Assembly (NCBI GenBank): GCA_026724425.1
Contig: JAIUCV010000003.1
Coordinates: forward strand, 65,525,088 to 65,589,087
Length of the DNA: 64,000 nucleotides
DNA from: Erythrophleum ivorense
Taxonomy: Eukaryota; Streptophyta; Magnoliopsida; Fabales; Fabaceae
Direction of reading: 5' to 3'
Below are positions 45,717 through 58,479 of this stretch, in pieces (position 1 is the first letter of the stretch; every line of letters begins with the position of its first letter). The notes beneath the pieces were generated by a model. It made no database searches, was not told the DNA's origin, and was given only the letters and a program-made list of their open reading frames with translations. Made by a program: the position numbers and the translations under genes.

Positions 45717-47543
45717 GAAAATTGGAGACTTCCAGATACATATATAGCATGAAGGGCTATACTGGAGGAAGCAAACCACTTATATCGAAATTGGCACAAC
45801 AGGCGTCATGATCACTACACAATATTTGAAACAAAGGAGAAGGCCTTAGTGCATGTACCCAATGATATCAGTGATTCGGACTGGCAATTTTTGGTTGATT
45901 ATTTCAACCTCCCAGCATTTGAGGTACACTACCACTTCCCAACACACACACACACACACACAAAAGAACCTCTTACTGAGTCGCATAATGTGCATCTTTT
46001 CTTACCCTAAGAGAATGAGCCAGATAAACAAGGCAAGCAGAGCTAAACTTCTGGTTAATCACACCTGGGGACAGAAATCCTTTCAATCCATTAGCTATGA
46101 AGCAGTGAGATTTAATTTCCAATTAATATTCCTTTATAAAATTTTATTTTGAATTGTCTGTATTTCTTATATACTATTATGTAATAATAAGTAGATATAT
46201 ATTTTGTTGAGCAGGACGCAGCAGCTGGCAAGGAGCCCAATATGCAGGAAGTTGTGGCGGTTGACCAACAGAAGAGCTAATGGGGAATGGGTTGATGAGG
46301 CATCTAAGGAAGTCAACGTAATCAAATTTTACATAACTACTACATTTGTAAACTTGACTGAATATTGCTGTTTTCCCTTTTCTCTAATTCATCGTAGGAC
46401 AAGGTTGCTGAAAAAATTAATGAGCAAGGCAGGCTACAAGATGCAGGAGGTGGCATAACAACTATAGAACCAGAAATTATTGATGTTGCCTTTAGGTCAG
46501 TTATCTAGCTACATTAGAATTCAACAACTGCAAGCTGATTTAGAGGCCAAAATGAGGGAGGCAGAGGAGGCTAGGAGAAAGTGCAATGAAGTAAAATCTA
46601 AACTTTCTGAGGTAGAGTCTCAGCTAGTGGAAGAGCGGCGGAAACATCAAGAGATAGAGGGTCATTTACTGGACTGTCAAAAAGAAATGCAAGAACTCAG
46701 CAGCCAGGTTCAGGCATTCATCCAGGTTGTGAAATTGCAGTATCAGCTCCCAATAAGTATAAAACATAAAATTGTCAGAAATTTCATTTTATGCATGTAA
46801 GCTCAACCTGCATTCAAAATGTGACATAGAACTCTTCCTAATTGGTAAAGATCTTTTCACATTTAAATTGTTATAATATTTTAAAATTCATTTGTTTAAT
46901 TCGCCACTTTTTTCATTTTTTATTGCTTTTGTTATATCAAATTATGAATACATGATTTAACGAAAGTTGTCTAACCATATAGGTATAACAATAGCCGTGC
47001 ATCACATGGATACCACACCAGTTTTAAATGAAATGTGAGGTTCAAGGTCCTTTTAATAATGATTTTTTCCTAATAAAAATCAAAAAGTTTTTGCCAAGAG
47101 TTGTAGTATTAGTATGCACAGCTTAGTCAAAAAAATCAAACTTTCAAGTGTCAAAGTGATACAAAAAATCTTTGACGAAGCCAATTCATTCTAGGGTCAT
47201 CTTTGGAGGACCAAAATAAAGTTTTACTCTGGAATGATTTCTTCATCTGCTGTAAATTTCTATGCATCTAGAACTAAAGTCCATTATTTTTTTCCCTTTT
47301 TGGTGAAAGTTCATACCTTTAAATATGTTCCTGCCATAAGGTATTTTTATATCTGTGTCATTTAGCCATTTCTTCTTCTCAATAGAGGAAGGAGAGGCAA
47401 CATCAGTGAGCAGCCAAAGAAGGATTGCAGAGCTTGAAGCACAACTCCATGAAGTAGAGAATGTGATAACTGATTTTAGAACAGAGCTAAGCACAGTTAT
47501 GGCAAAGTTTAAGAAAGCCAAGAAATCAAGTGCAAGAATTTGA
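45717..47543 (+). pseudogene. Partial degenerate copy of the AT-hook/transposase-domain gene
   Basis: Exon-like blocks 45717-45923, 46012-46104, 46215-46317, 46398-46725 (approximate end) and 47386-47543 match exons 8-12 of the gene at 32029-39743 in order. The first two have identical lengths (207 and 93 nt). They read LPDTYIA, DWQFLVDYFNLPAFE, KASRAKLLVNHTWGQKSF, ANGEWVDEASKEV and the coiled-coil end ELEAQLHEVENVITDFRTEL. Damage: TGA in the first block (codon after YIA), a one-base frame change in the third, stops and a deletion near 46500. The AT-hook exons are absent upstream. The end differs from the first copy (a Lys-rich tail, then TGA at 47541-47543). It keeps introns, so it is a DNA duplication and not a retrocopy. 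Confidence 0.85.
45942..45961. repeat. CA microsatellite
   Basis: About ten CA units in an intron of the partial copy. Confidence 0.95.
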
Positions 47544-49805
47544 AAGGCATCTTCTAGGAGATCTCTTACCCAAGCTTTCTGGTCCAGGTGTTGAAGTGTT
47601 AAGCTTCAGTTGGGAAGAATATACCAAACTTTGTAATTACATCTGATAGGCACTTTTTTTTTCTTCTAGTTGATAATCTTAGTAGGTAAATAATACAAGA
47701 AAATAAAGTTTTTATCAATAATAATAGTGAGAAAAAAAGCTTTTTTTTTGGTGGTTAAAAATCTCTTATTTAGATGGAATGCTGGAGGAAAGTTATAGCA
47801 AGAATAAAGATTTTTTTTTACAGTCTTAATCATATTGCTTGCCATGTATAGTCCATTTGTTATTGCTGAGCTAGGTATGGCAAAAGGATATCTGGGGTGT
47901 TGTCTTGATTAAGGTTGATCCAATTTCCCTAAAAGGTTTTCATTTGATCGTTGTAATTGAAACGTTTCTTTCTACTTTCGGCATAGACGTAATTTAAAGG
48001 TTGATAGTACATTCAAATAGTTTTTGTTATTTAATATTTATAGTCCTGCATTCCATTTTAGAACATCATTCTTGCAAAAATCAATATCAGAATAGTACAG
48101 TTATTGTTTTTAATTAGTTTATTGTTTATACTTTTTATCACTATGGATATTTTGGAAAAACTCGAATTTCTTTGTTATTCAGGTGAAAATCCGAGTATTT
48201 TTCACATAAATTTGATTAGAAGCTCAATATCAAAACAACAATCACTTTAGGATATGAGACTAACTTTGCAAATTTGACCAATTTTATCTCAGTTGTATTC
48301 AATCAGTTATTTGTGATTTAATAAAGTGTAGGTTTTAAATTCGGGCGCCTTGCAAGCAGGGGGAAAAAAAGAGTACCAGTAATGTCAGATCTTTATTACA
48401 GAAAATATTAATTTTTGTTGACATAACCTGTCAAGTTTGATGGCACAAAAATATAAAATTAGTTTTCCTTTTTAACCACAAAGTATTTTTTTTTTCTGCT
48501 TGTTTGAAAATAAGATATTTGGTGCTTAGTCATCAGCCTCTAAATGTAGAGAGATTTATTTGACGCAAAAGAAAAATAAAGAGATTGACACCTAAGGTCT
48601 TTTGATAATTATCCAAACCCTTCATTGTCAGACCACTCGTAGTGATTTAGGATTTCTCTCTTCTACATCAACTATTTTTTTTTTTTAATTTTGTATAATA
48701 CAAAATCATTATAAAAATTAAAATTGTTCTTTATATACCAATTTAAGAGGACAGTAAATCATTTAGTAACTCTTAAAAAAACTGATTGATTTTTTTAATA
48801 ACTGAACAACTTCATAATTATAACACCAACAGTAATAAGATCTTTTCACACTCTTTACACCAGTTTCTTTCCAACAAAAACCAAAGAACATATCACAATG
48901 ATGCATTGAATCGCTTTGTGGAGTGTGAAACTGAAATTTATGGCTATCCTCACGTTCAACTGATGAAAAGGCATTTATGTATATAAATTTTCCTTTACGC
49001 ATTACATCTGGGTTAAAATTTAGCTGCTATAAACTCCCATTCATCCTCTGCTAATCTGCTATTGTATGCTCTTTCTTCTTCCTTCTTAATGTTATGAATA
49101 TCACTCTCTTCTGAAATTCACATACATATGAATATTTTTCACTTCCAAGTAATTGACTTGTATTTTGTTTGTGAATAGATTCCATCTAGTGGGTTAATTT
49201 GTTTTCATTTAAAAAAAATGCAATTTACCGATATGTAAATTTTGCCATCTATTATCATGACTTATTCTTTTTTTTTTTTTTTTGGGTACATGATGAGGTA
49301 AAAGTTTGAAATTAAAATCTCTTGTTAACTACTTAGATCCTTTATCATTAGACCTCACATAAGCACTGTTTGACACACTGTTATTTTGATGCCTTGGTAT
49401 AACAATTGAAAGTTGTTATAAAAATGACACAATTGGTATTTTATTGAAGTTAACAAAACTAAGTACAACCATGCAAGATCTCTATGGTTTTTGGGCTGTA
49501 TAAGGTGCCACCCAAATTGCTGTCATTCTATATTTGCTGAAATCTTGGATAAAACCAAGCATTTTAGATAGTAATGCATCAAAAATAAACATTGGGAATA
49601 TCACTTGACATCCAAGATACCAGAATATTCACGATGTATCAAACTCTTTCCATGTAATTTTCTATTATACATTAGATGGTAATGAATTATAATTTTTTTT
49701 GGGGCCATAAATGTATAGGATAACTATGGAGATGATCGTGCATTGTTAACAATCCATTTACTTTCAATTGATGATTACTGATAAAGATGATGCTGACAGA
49801 TCAAC
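47544..49805. other. AT-rich intergenic DNA, no gene seen
   Basis: Contains the 3' flank of the partial copy and the upstream region of the SURNod19 gene. No element or exon could be supported. Confidence 0.5.
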
Positions 49806-51278
49806 ATGTGTTTTGTTTCTCAAGATTGTACATTTTCATCATTGGCAACAATACTACTACTGCTGCTATTAACCTCTCCATTGTCATGTGATTCTAAGAC
49901 GAGACATAACCATATAAAATCAGCTGTTTTCCTATCCCCCGAGTTTGAACTGAAACCAGGATCAGTGGCAATTAAGTATTTTTATGATATTGAGCTTCCA
50001 AGAGGGCATATTGCAATCAAGAGTTTGAGTGCTGAAATAGTTGACGAAGCAGGAAATTCTATACCTCTCCATGAAACCTATGTCCACCATTGGGTTGTGA
50101 TAAGGTACCACCAACGTAAGCATGTGGCTCACACAGGATATCCTAACCGTTGGATATTTCCCCATAAGGATTGTGTTTTGATGAGAAATAGTGGAATGTG
50201 CCAGAGAGATGTGATTGCACAGTATTTTGGGCTTGGATCGGAAACAAGAGGAACAAGAACAGATATTCCAGATCCTTATGGAATAGAAATAGGTAATCCT
50301 GATGAGATCCCAGAAGGGTTCGTTGAAAAATGGATGCTTAATATTCATGCCATTGACACACGTGGCGTAGAAGACAAGATGGGGTGCACGGAATGCAGAT
50401 GTGACCTTTATAATGTCACAAAGATTGAAAATGGCTTGCCTTTGGGGCCTAACTATAAAGGAGGCTTTCTGTGTTGCTATGATAATACTCATTGCAAGTT
50501 GAGGGAAGGTTTTGAAGGTCCAAAGAGAAACCTCTACTTAAAATACACAGTTAAGTGGGTTGAATGGGATCATTCTATGTTGCCTCTTGAGGTATATATA
50601 CTTGATGTGACTGATTCTATGCGTAAGAGAGGAGTGAGTTCAAACCACAATTGCAGGGTAAGTAATGATCGATCATTCTTCAAGAAAAGTTGTATAAGTA
50701 TATTATTAGGCCTTAAGCGAGAAACACAGAAATTTGTTCATCGTCACAGGTTGAGTATGAAGTTGAATCTTGCAACAATATCACAGAGGGTCATGGGTGC
50801 CTTGATGTAAAAAGGGCAAGCATCACAATGCAAAGTGGTGGCTATCTCATATATGGTGTTGCTCATCAACATTCAGGTGCAGTTGGTTCAACTCTATATG
50901 GACAGGTGATGTTCAATATACAGTACCATCAATCTTTATGAAATGAATGTTAAATATTGCAGTGTAGCTTGTGTTTGTCTGAAATGTGTGTGAATTCAGG
51001 ACGGAAGGGTGTTATGTAGTTCAAAACCGAAGTACGGAAAAGGAAAGGAAGCAGGGAATGAGAAAGGTTACGTGGTAGGAATGTCAACTTGTTATCCTAA
51101 ACCAGGTTCTGTTGAGATTATGGATGGTGAAACCTTAATTCTAGAATCTAACTACACCACCCACAGCCACCGGAGGCGCACTGGAGTCATGAGTAATTTC
51201 TACCTCTTGCTGGCAAAGCACCTGCCACACCAACACTTCCAAAATTCCTCCTCTGTAGATTCTAATCAATTCTTATGA
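49806..51278 (+). CDS. SURNod19-family secreted protein (3 exons, 428 aa)
   Basis: Exons 49806-50657, 50750-50905 and 51000-51278 have GT-AG borders and agreeing phases. The product belongs to the stress up-regulated Nod 19 family (PF07712), whose biochemical role is not established as far as I know. Residues 1-28 are a signal peptide (Leu run, then Ser/Cys), so it should enter the secretory pathway. The mature part is rich in Cys (for example CTECRCD, CCYDNTHC), fitting extracellular disulfides. In order it has VHHWVV (His94, His95), MLNIH (His181), AHQH (His323, His325) and TGVMSNFYLL (Met400). This resembles the copper ligands of peptidylglycine and dopamine monooxygenases; that reading is mine. 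The length is normal for the family. The Met at 49806 is the first in frame and starts the signal peptide. Confidence 0.93.
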
Positions 51279-51286
51279 ATTTAACA

Positions 51287-51690
51287 TCCTCAGATAAATA
51301 TGAAATAAAGTTTACAAAGCATAAACCTTTTTTCTTATAGCTCAAAGTCTGGGCCAGGTCGGATTTTAATCTAACAATAACATAAAGCTTATGTTAAAGT
51401 CGATGTATGAACTAAATGAAAGATTATAAAAATTATCAAGAATAATTTAATGATAAAATTCAAAGTCAAATTAAATAGGACCAGGTAGGATAGTCCTAGA
51501 AACCCACCCTTGGGGTAATACTTTTCTACCAGTTGGTGGCGTAACAGATACCGCAGCAACACTCCAAACGTAACATTCCTCCCCTGCTTCATATTGTGTA
51601 GTTATCTAGAATAAATCAATTACTGTGAAATTAAAATCCTCAGATAAATATTGAATAAAGTTCACAAAGCATTAGCCCACTAGCTAGAAC
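51287..51690 (+). repeat. Direct repeat downstream of the SURNod19 stop codon
   Basis: ATCCTCAGATAAATAT followed by (G/T)AATAAAG and ACAAAGCAT occurs at about 51287-51330 and again at about 51637-51680. Similarity reaches upstream into ATCAATT...TGAA, which includes the stop region of the gene. The copies are about 350 bp apart and suggest a local duplication of the gene's 3' end. Confidence 0.7.
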
Positions 51691-52071
51691 GCGACGAATC
51701 AAATATATTTGGCTTTTGGAATATGTTATTACTATCGGTAATCAAAGCAAGATCTGCAATTTGAAGTGAGTTCCACTAATTAATTTAAGAATTTATTAAT
51801 AAATTATATATGGATCATTATTAGAACCTGAACGACGAATAGGGACATTTGAATTGATGTTGATGATCCACTCAATGAGCTTTTGCATGGTGGAAGGCAA
51901 CAGAGAACAGAGTTTTAATTCAAATCTTTGACGAACAAATCATTGTAGATATTGAAGGAGCGCAGGAATTCTTTGCCGTGCAGAAAAATATGGTTGATTA
52001 AAATAATAATAATAAATAAAGGGGTAGCCCTTTCTTTGGAAGCCGCATATCTACGAATGGCGATTCAGTAA

Positions 52072-52594
52072 GGGCTCGTTTGGTACGAGGGGTTAGGTTT
52101 TGATGGGATGGGAATGGAAATGGAAATGAATTTTGTACTCTATAGTTATATTTGGTATGATGGAAAAAGAAATAAGAATTTTTTTATTTTTTTTATATTT
52201 AGTTAGATAAAAATGACATAAAAATAAAATGCAAAAGAGAATTAAAATATTAAAATAGTTTTAATAATTATAAAATATAATAAAATATTTTATTTTTAAT
52301 TATCAATAATAATAAATAATAAAATAACATGTTAATTTAAAAATTTATTTTTAATATAAAAAAAATATTTGAAGAAGAATAAATTAATTTTAACTTTTTT
52401 TTTCTTACTCAGTAAAGCTCTCTCCTACTCAGTAAAGTTCTCTCCCACTGCAAAACAAAGGAATGAACTCTCCCATGTTAGTGAGAATGTTATCTCCCTG
52501 AAAAGAGGTCTCCTGCCTACCAAACAGGCTTTTCCTTCAATCCCATTTCCTTTCCCTCTCCATTACTCAACTCTCTCGCAAACCAAACGAGCCA
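52072..52594. mobile_element. Tourist-like (PIF/Harbinger) MITE
   Basis: 523 bp, bounded by TAA at 52069-52071 and 52595-52597 (3-bp target duplication). The ends are GGGCTCGTTTGGT and, read inward from the right, TGGCTCGTTTGGT, followed by purine-rich subterminal repeats (GGGAATGGAAATGG; right strand GGAGAGGGAAAGG). It has no coding capacity. The ends resemble those of the element inside the receptor pseudogene. Confidence 0.85.
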
Positions 52595-52709
52595 TAAAAG
52601 GATTGACGAACTTTCTATGCAGGGACAAATTGGTAATTTGGTATTGATAGAATGTCATTGGGTGATGATCTTGTGTATTTGCATGCAGTTTCTCTGCCGT
52701 GCGCTAGGA

Positions 52710-52890
52710 GCATTTAGACTATTTAAATTTTATTTTATTTATTTTATTTTTTATTTTTAAAAACAAAACATAGAATAAAAATATTTTTTCAATTATAAAT
52801 TAAATAATAATAATATGTGATATTAAAAAAAATTAATAAATAATAATAAGATCTAAACTGTTCTAATTGAATCCAAATGATCCAAATTGC
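52710..52890. repeat. AT-rich MITE-like segment
   Basis: Starts TTTAGACTATTTAAATTTTATTT and ends near AGATCTAAACTGTTCTAATT. This matches the border motif of 20570-20815 and the stretch near 7430-7595. Exact ends are unclear. Confidence 0.4.
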
Positions 52891-52899
52891 AAGAGTCCA

Positions 52900-55800
52900 A
52901 AAATTACATCCTTGTGTATTAGCATGTGTAATTGAGAGTAGCTAGGTGTAACTTTTGTGGTACCGAGATCATGATTAGTATACACACCTAAAAAAAAAAA
53001 TATGGATATAGGTACTTACCTATTGTAATAGAGATGGATTTGGTTGGATCTATCTGACTCGCATGGTTTGGAAGGGAATCATAAGTAGACTCACCTCTTT
53101 TCACACCAAGAACACCGTAGCCTCCAAAGAGGAAGAAATATGAATTCTTTGTCAATTTTGTATTCTATGTCCTTGTCAAAAGCTTAGAAGAGCAAGAGAG
53201 AGAGAGTTGTTCCACTTAGCATCTTCTCCCACTCTTCAAAATAAAATAAAATAAAATCCCCTTAAAACCTAATAACCTATATTAATTAATTATAAATTTA
53301 TTATTTGAATTTAAATTATGAATTTTTAGATTCAAAATTTAAATTGAATAATTAATTATTTATTTATTTCTTTGGATTGAGTCAAGTCATAAGTCAACTT
53401 ATTAGGAGCTATATATTTTTCAACATTTTATACTCACACGTGATAGGAAGTATCTTAAATAATTTTTCATTCCTCTTAGACTTTCATATCAAGTGTTCTA
53501 TTGTAATTGCTTGGATACAATTTGTTTGGAAGCTCTTACACTAGAAGTCCCATTATAAGAGACACGTCTCTCTTATGTACTTTATATTATTATTTATGTG
53601 TCTCGAATGCCCTAGATTTACTAATATACATTTTATTTTATGCTCATGACAAATCTAATTTCTCTTGAATTTTAATTTTATTTAAATTGCCTTCTCATAT
53701 GTATAGTATTCAAACTTATGATCATAATAATTTCATAATAGGTATCTCTTAGATATTAACATAGTTGTGAATATCTCAGATAATATTTCTTTTGTCCACA
53801 TACCATTTAAATTAGAATAAGTTGTTTTCCCAATAATACTCATTTATATTAAATTATTGTGACTATATAATGTATACTAAAGTAGTAGACACTGACATGT
53901 CTTTTCATGATATTGCCAAAATCATATAGGCACTATTAAAAGGATTTATTCCTTTATTGGACTCATATAGTAATGAAGTAAGAATTTATTTACTTGTATT
54001 CTAATTACGATTATTAAGCACATGTAGTAGGAATTACATGTTATGGTATTTCTTTTATTTTATAAAAGTGTATGTCAATTTAATTTATTTATCAACACCG
54101 TACAAATTTTAGTCTAGACACACATAATATCTAAAATTATACCATTCCACTCACTTCTTATAATGACTTATAAGAGAATTTGAATTTGACTATAGATATT
54201 ATGGATGGTAGGAATTCGATTCATATATATTTATATGTTTATATCTTATCTTGACCTTATTTTTCTTTTTTCATCAAAGTGTTATATTTATATTTTGTGC
54301 TGCTTTCTATTATATATTGGCTGTTTTGCTATCTCACATGGCGAACACAGATATCTCATCTTTGCTCGCCACTTATGAGCACCAAAGATGATTACTTGTG
54401 TAAGAAAGTCAATCTTGTCAATCTATACAACATATTATCATTGTGCATATGATATGTATAATTATGGTATAACATATTTATTTAGTTAACAATTAAGTTG
54501 TATTTAAGGTATATTACTCTATATTCTATGTTTATTAAGAGACTTTACATCTTTTTCATGCACATATTTTGGTATGGGTTTCATCAAAGAATCAATTAAT
54601 ATTTTATGCTTAGATATATTTTAGAGTATCACTCTTTTATGTTATTGATATCTCTCATTCTTATGTCTATGTATTTATTCTTATTATAATATTTAAGAAT
54701 TTTAGTATAGGTTATGGCTTCTTGTCTACCACAATTGATCAGTATTAGACTTAATGTCTCACTAATGGTCCCCAAATTTTTTCACAATTCTCTTTAGTTA
54801 TATAATATTTTGCATGGTTGCCAAATATATAATAAACTCTAATTTCTTGGTAAATAACATTATGCATATATGCTTCTTGATGTTTCAAGATATAATATTA
54901 CTATTTAACAATAAAGTATATTTAGAAGTTAATTTGGCATATATGGATCTCTTCTCTAATACAGTGCCTCTTTTGTAATGCCTTATAAGTATTTTAATAT
55001 TCTTTTAATAACACTTTGATGCTATTGACCATAATTTGATTATTACTTATACACAACGTCAATCACTTATAAATGTCCAACATCATACACATCATTGCAT
55101 AGTAAGGGATTTTTTTTTCATGAATTTCAATGTAGACTCAAATTTTAAAACATATCTCTTGATTTAGACTATTGCCCTTTACTGCAAAGATATGTATAGG
55201 TCTATAATCTTTTATGTTAAATAGCTTAATGACTTTTTGATTGTACTGTGTAGAAGAGCAATCAATTCCGCCAAGCAATTTCCTTAAATCTTAATTGTAA
55301 GAATATGCTTTATTTTACTCATATCCTTTATCTAAGAAATTTCAAGGATTATTATTCTTTAATAACCATTTAAAGAATATTAGTTATTCCTAACTAATAA
55401 AATGTTATCTACATAAAAAAATAATATTACAAATTTATTTCAAATCACTTAATGCAAATAAATGGTTTTCATTAGTCATTTGAAATTCATACAAAGTCAT
55501 TTTTTGATGAAATTTCAAATACTACTATTTAGATGATTGTATTAGTTTGTAATAAACTTTTAGAACTCAAATTTTATGCTTTACTTCTTTATGTATGGAA
55601 CCTAATTGTTATTCTATGTACTATTTTCATCTAGTTTTCTATTTGAGAATACGGTTTTCATATCTATTTAATATGATTTCAAGTTTTAACTCATAACAAT
55701 AGCTAGAATTAATCTAATTGATTTACATTATATAACAGGTGGGAAGATATATTCATAATCTATATCTTTTTGTCATATGTACTCCTTATTAATTAAACAT

Positions 55801-58440
55801 GTCTTTTATCTTTCAATTTAGTCATGTATATTTTTCTTTATTTTAAGAACTATTTGTTTTTTATGATGATTCAATAAGATGAATGGTCAACTAATTCCTA
55901 CACATAATTTGTCTTTATTGGCTTCATCTCTTATTTCATTGCTCCTATCCAATCTTTTTTGGTAAGGCATGATTGAGCCTCTTAAACTACATTTAGCTAT
56001 TCAATGTTTAGTAATATACTTTTGAATGTTGTCCCTTTAATATCAAAAAGATGTTTTGACATACTCCTATGGTTATTCTAAAATAGTGGAATTATTTATG
56101 CAACCTTATCATCTTACACCAAACTTTCACTTAGATCAACAAGTTCACGTACATCTACTTGTCCTCTTAACTCAATCTTGTATCTCATAAAGAGATGTTA
56201 ACCTATCAAAATTTTCTTATTAGAAAATTTATTCTCTAAATATGGTTTTCATCAATGATGATATATCCCTTTTTGATTGCTTTAAGTGTCTTGTAAAAAT
56301 ATCATCTTTGTTCTTTGTATTTAATTCTCATACTTATAAAATTATCATAAACATAAATAGTAGACATAATGGTCTGATAATACTTAAATACAACTTAGTA
56401 TTATATCCACAATGCTAAAGCAACTGATTTAAATAACACTTGGTTAAATTTAAAAATATTAATTTATAATTCATCACCTCATAAAGTTTTTTAAGCCATC
56501 ATTAAACTTTAACTATTTTGATTAAGTTTTTTATTCTCTTTCTCTTTCTTATCATATCCATTTTTTAAAACTTAATTAATGGCAAAATCATTAATTATCA
56601 CCTAACTTTCTTTTTAACTTAATCTCTTATTCCCTTGATCAAATTTATACATATGCCCTTTTTAGTAATTTGATATTAAAAAGCAATTATGGTTTAAGAT
56701 TTGTCAAACATAATAATATTAATAAAAATAATTATTAAATAATTTTGTCAAATATAAATTGCTACTCTTTCACAATATTTTTTAAAAAGCTTTCTTTGAA
56801 AAAAAAATTAATATAAAGAAAAATTTACAGCAATTTGAACCAAACTCTCAAGTGCATGGGCAAAGTTGTAATTAGGGTATCGCTCATATGAGTTATATGT
56901 AATTTTCTCTTTTTTCATTAGCCTTCCCATCAATAGAGTTAGTCCTCTTTATTATTCCACTCCTCGTTATTCCATTGATGATAATCCCATTGTACTCTCT
57001 TTAAAATTGTTGATTAAAATCCTAAGATATATATAAAATATACATTCAACAATAAAATTATTTATTAATTTAACATTCACTTAATTATATATATATTAAA
57101 ATTAAAACCAACTATAACATATGATAGTTAAATGCCTACATTAGGTTGTAATTTTTTTAAGTAAATCAATTATTTAGTCCCCAAATTTTTTTAATTTGGT
57201 CATTTAAAAATAAAATCTCTTAATTTAGCCTTTAAAATATACTCTCTTCTCAATTGGATCCTCTAAAAATAAAGCCTCTCAACTTAGTTTTTAAACATTT
57301 CCCTTAATCAAAATGGTGCTCTATTAAACAAAATGGACTCCCACATGGCAATTGATTAATGATATAACTTTTTTCTAGTGTCATTAAACCCCTCAAAGTT
57401 GACAAACATTTTTTATCACAATTATATTTCAATGCATTAAACAACTGCAAATATTTTTTGAAAGAAATATTCTGATTAGAGAAAAGTATTTGAAAACTAA
57501 ATTAAATGACAAAAGACCAAATTAAAAGGAGCATAATCATATAGGGACTATATAAAAAATTTTATTTTCAAAAAACAAAATTAAAAGAAGGGTAATTTTT
57601 AAAACTTAAATTATTAATTTGCTCTTCTTTTATTAATTATAATTACATTATAGACTCAAAAGAATATCTGTCAGTGTCAGTCAACAAAATTAAGAAAAAA
57701 TATAATTAAAAACTCATATTTTTTAAAATTTATAATAAATGATCTTAAAAAATTAAAATAATCCTTAAAAATAAAAATTACTATTATGTTTTAGAAGATT
57801 TGTTATTAAAATTTAAAAAATTACAATTAAGTTTTAAGAAAGTGATAACTAGATTTTGAAAAAAATTGTCACTTTTTTAAATATATAATAGTAATTTTAT
57901 CAAACCTAATAGTAAAATTTTTAAAATTTGATAGTAATTTTTATTATTAAAGATAATTTTAATTTTTAAAATTCTTTATCATAAATTTTATAAAACTTAA
58001 GTTCTTAAATGCAATTTTTCCCCAAAAAAAAAACTTAAGAAGGAAGGTAGCAGTAGCATGCTAGATACGTGACATCCTGGAAATTGGATGGTCTCAATTT
58101 TATATTTCTAAATTTCTTATCAATTTATAAAAAAGAAATAAAGGAGATTTAAAAGAAAAAATAAAAGTGTACGAAAGTAGATTCAGTGTCTTCTATTCAT
58201 TTTTTTATCTCACTTTTTCTCTTTTTAAATTAACAAAAAAATTAATAAAAAAAAAAATAGAGGACATCCAAATCCAAAGGTCTGTTTACTAATTTAATCG
58301 TAAAAATTTTTTTAATATAATTTTTATGTAATATTTATTATATTTTTATAATTATTATTTAATAATATTTTAATTTGTTATGATAAAAATTATTTTTATT
58401 TCAAAATTACTTCTTACTTCCTCCGCGATGGGATTATGCG
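52900..58440. other. Long AT-rich stretch without a recognisable gene
   Basis: No reading frame of note exists on either strand. The text is strongly AT-biased and may be an old decayed retrotransposon, but I found no domain, LTR pair or terminal repeat that proves it. Confidence 0.5.
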
Positions 58441-58479
58441 TACCAAAGAAGTTTTGTAGACTAGGCAATGCGAGCCAAA

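Noticed and set aside
49962..50492. 176-codon open frame on the minus strand
   Set aside because: It is fully antisense to SURNod19 exon 1, whose family match, signal peptide and splicing are clear. It has no recognisable domain.
54300..56500. Suspected antisense copia coding remnant
   Set aside because: The base texture looks like decayed retrotransposon DNA, but I could not recover any motif, LTR or primer-binding site.
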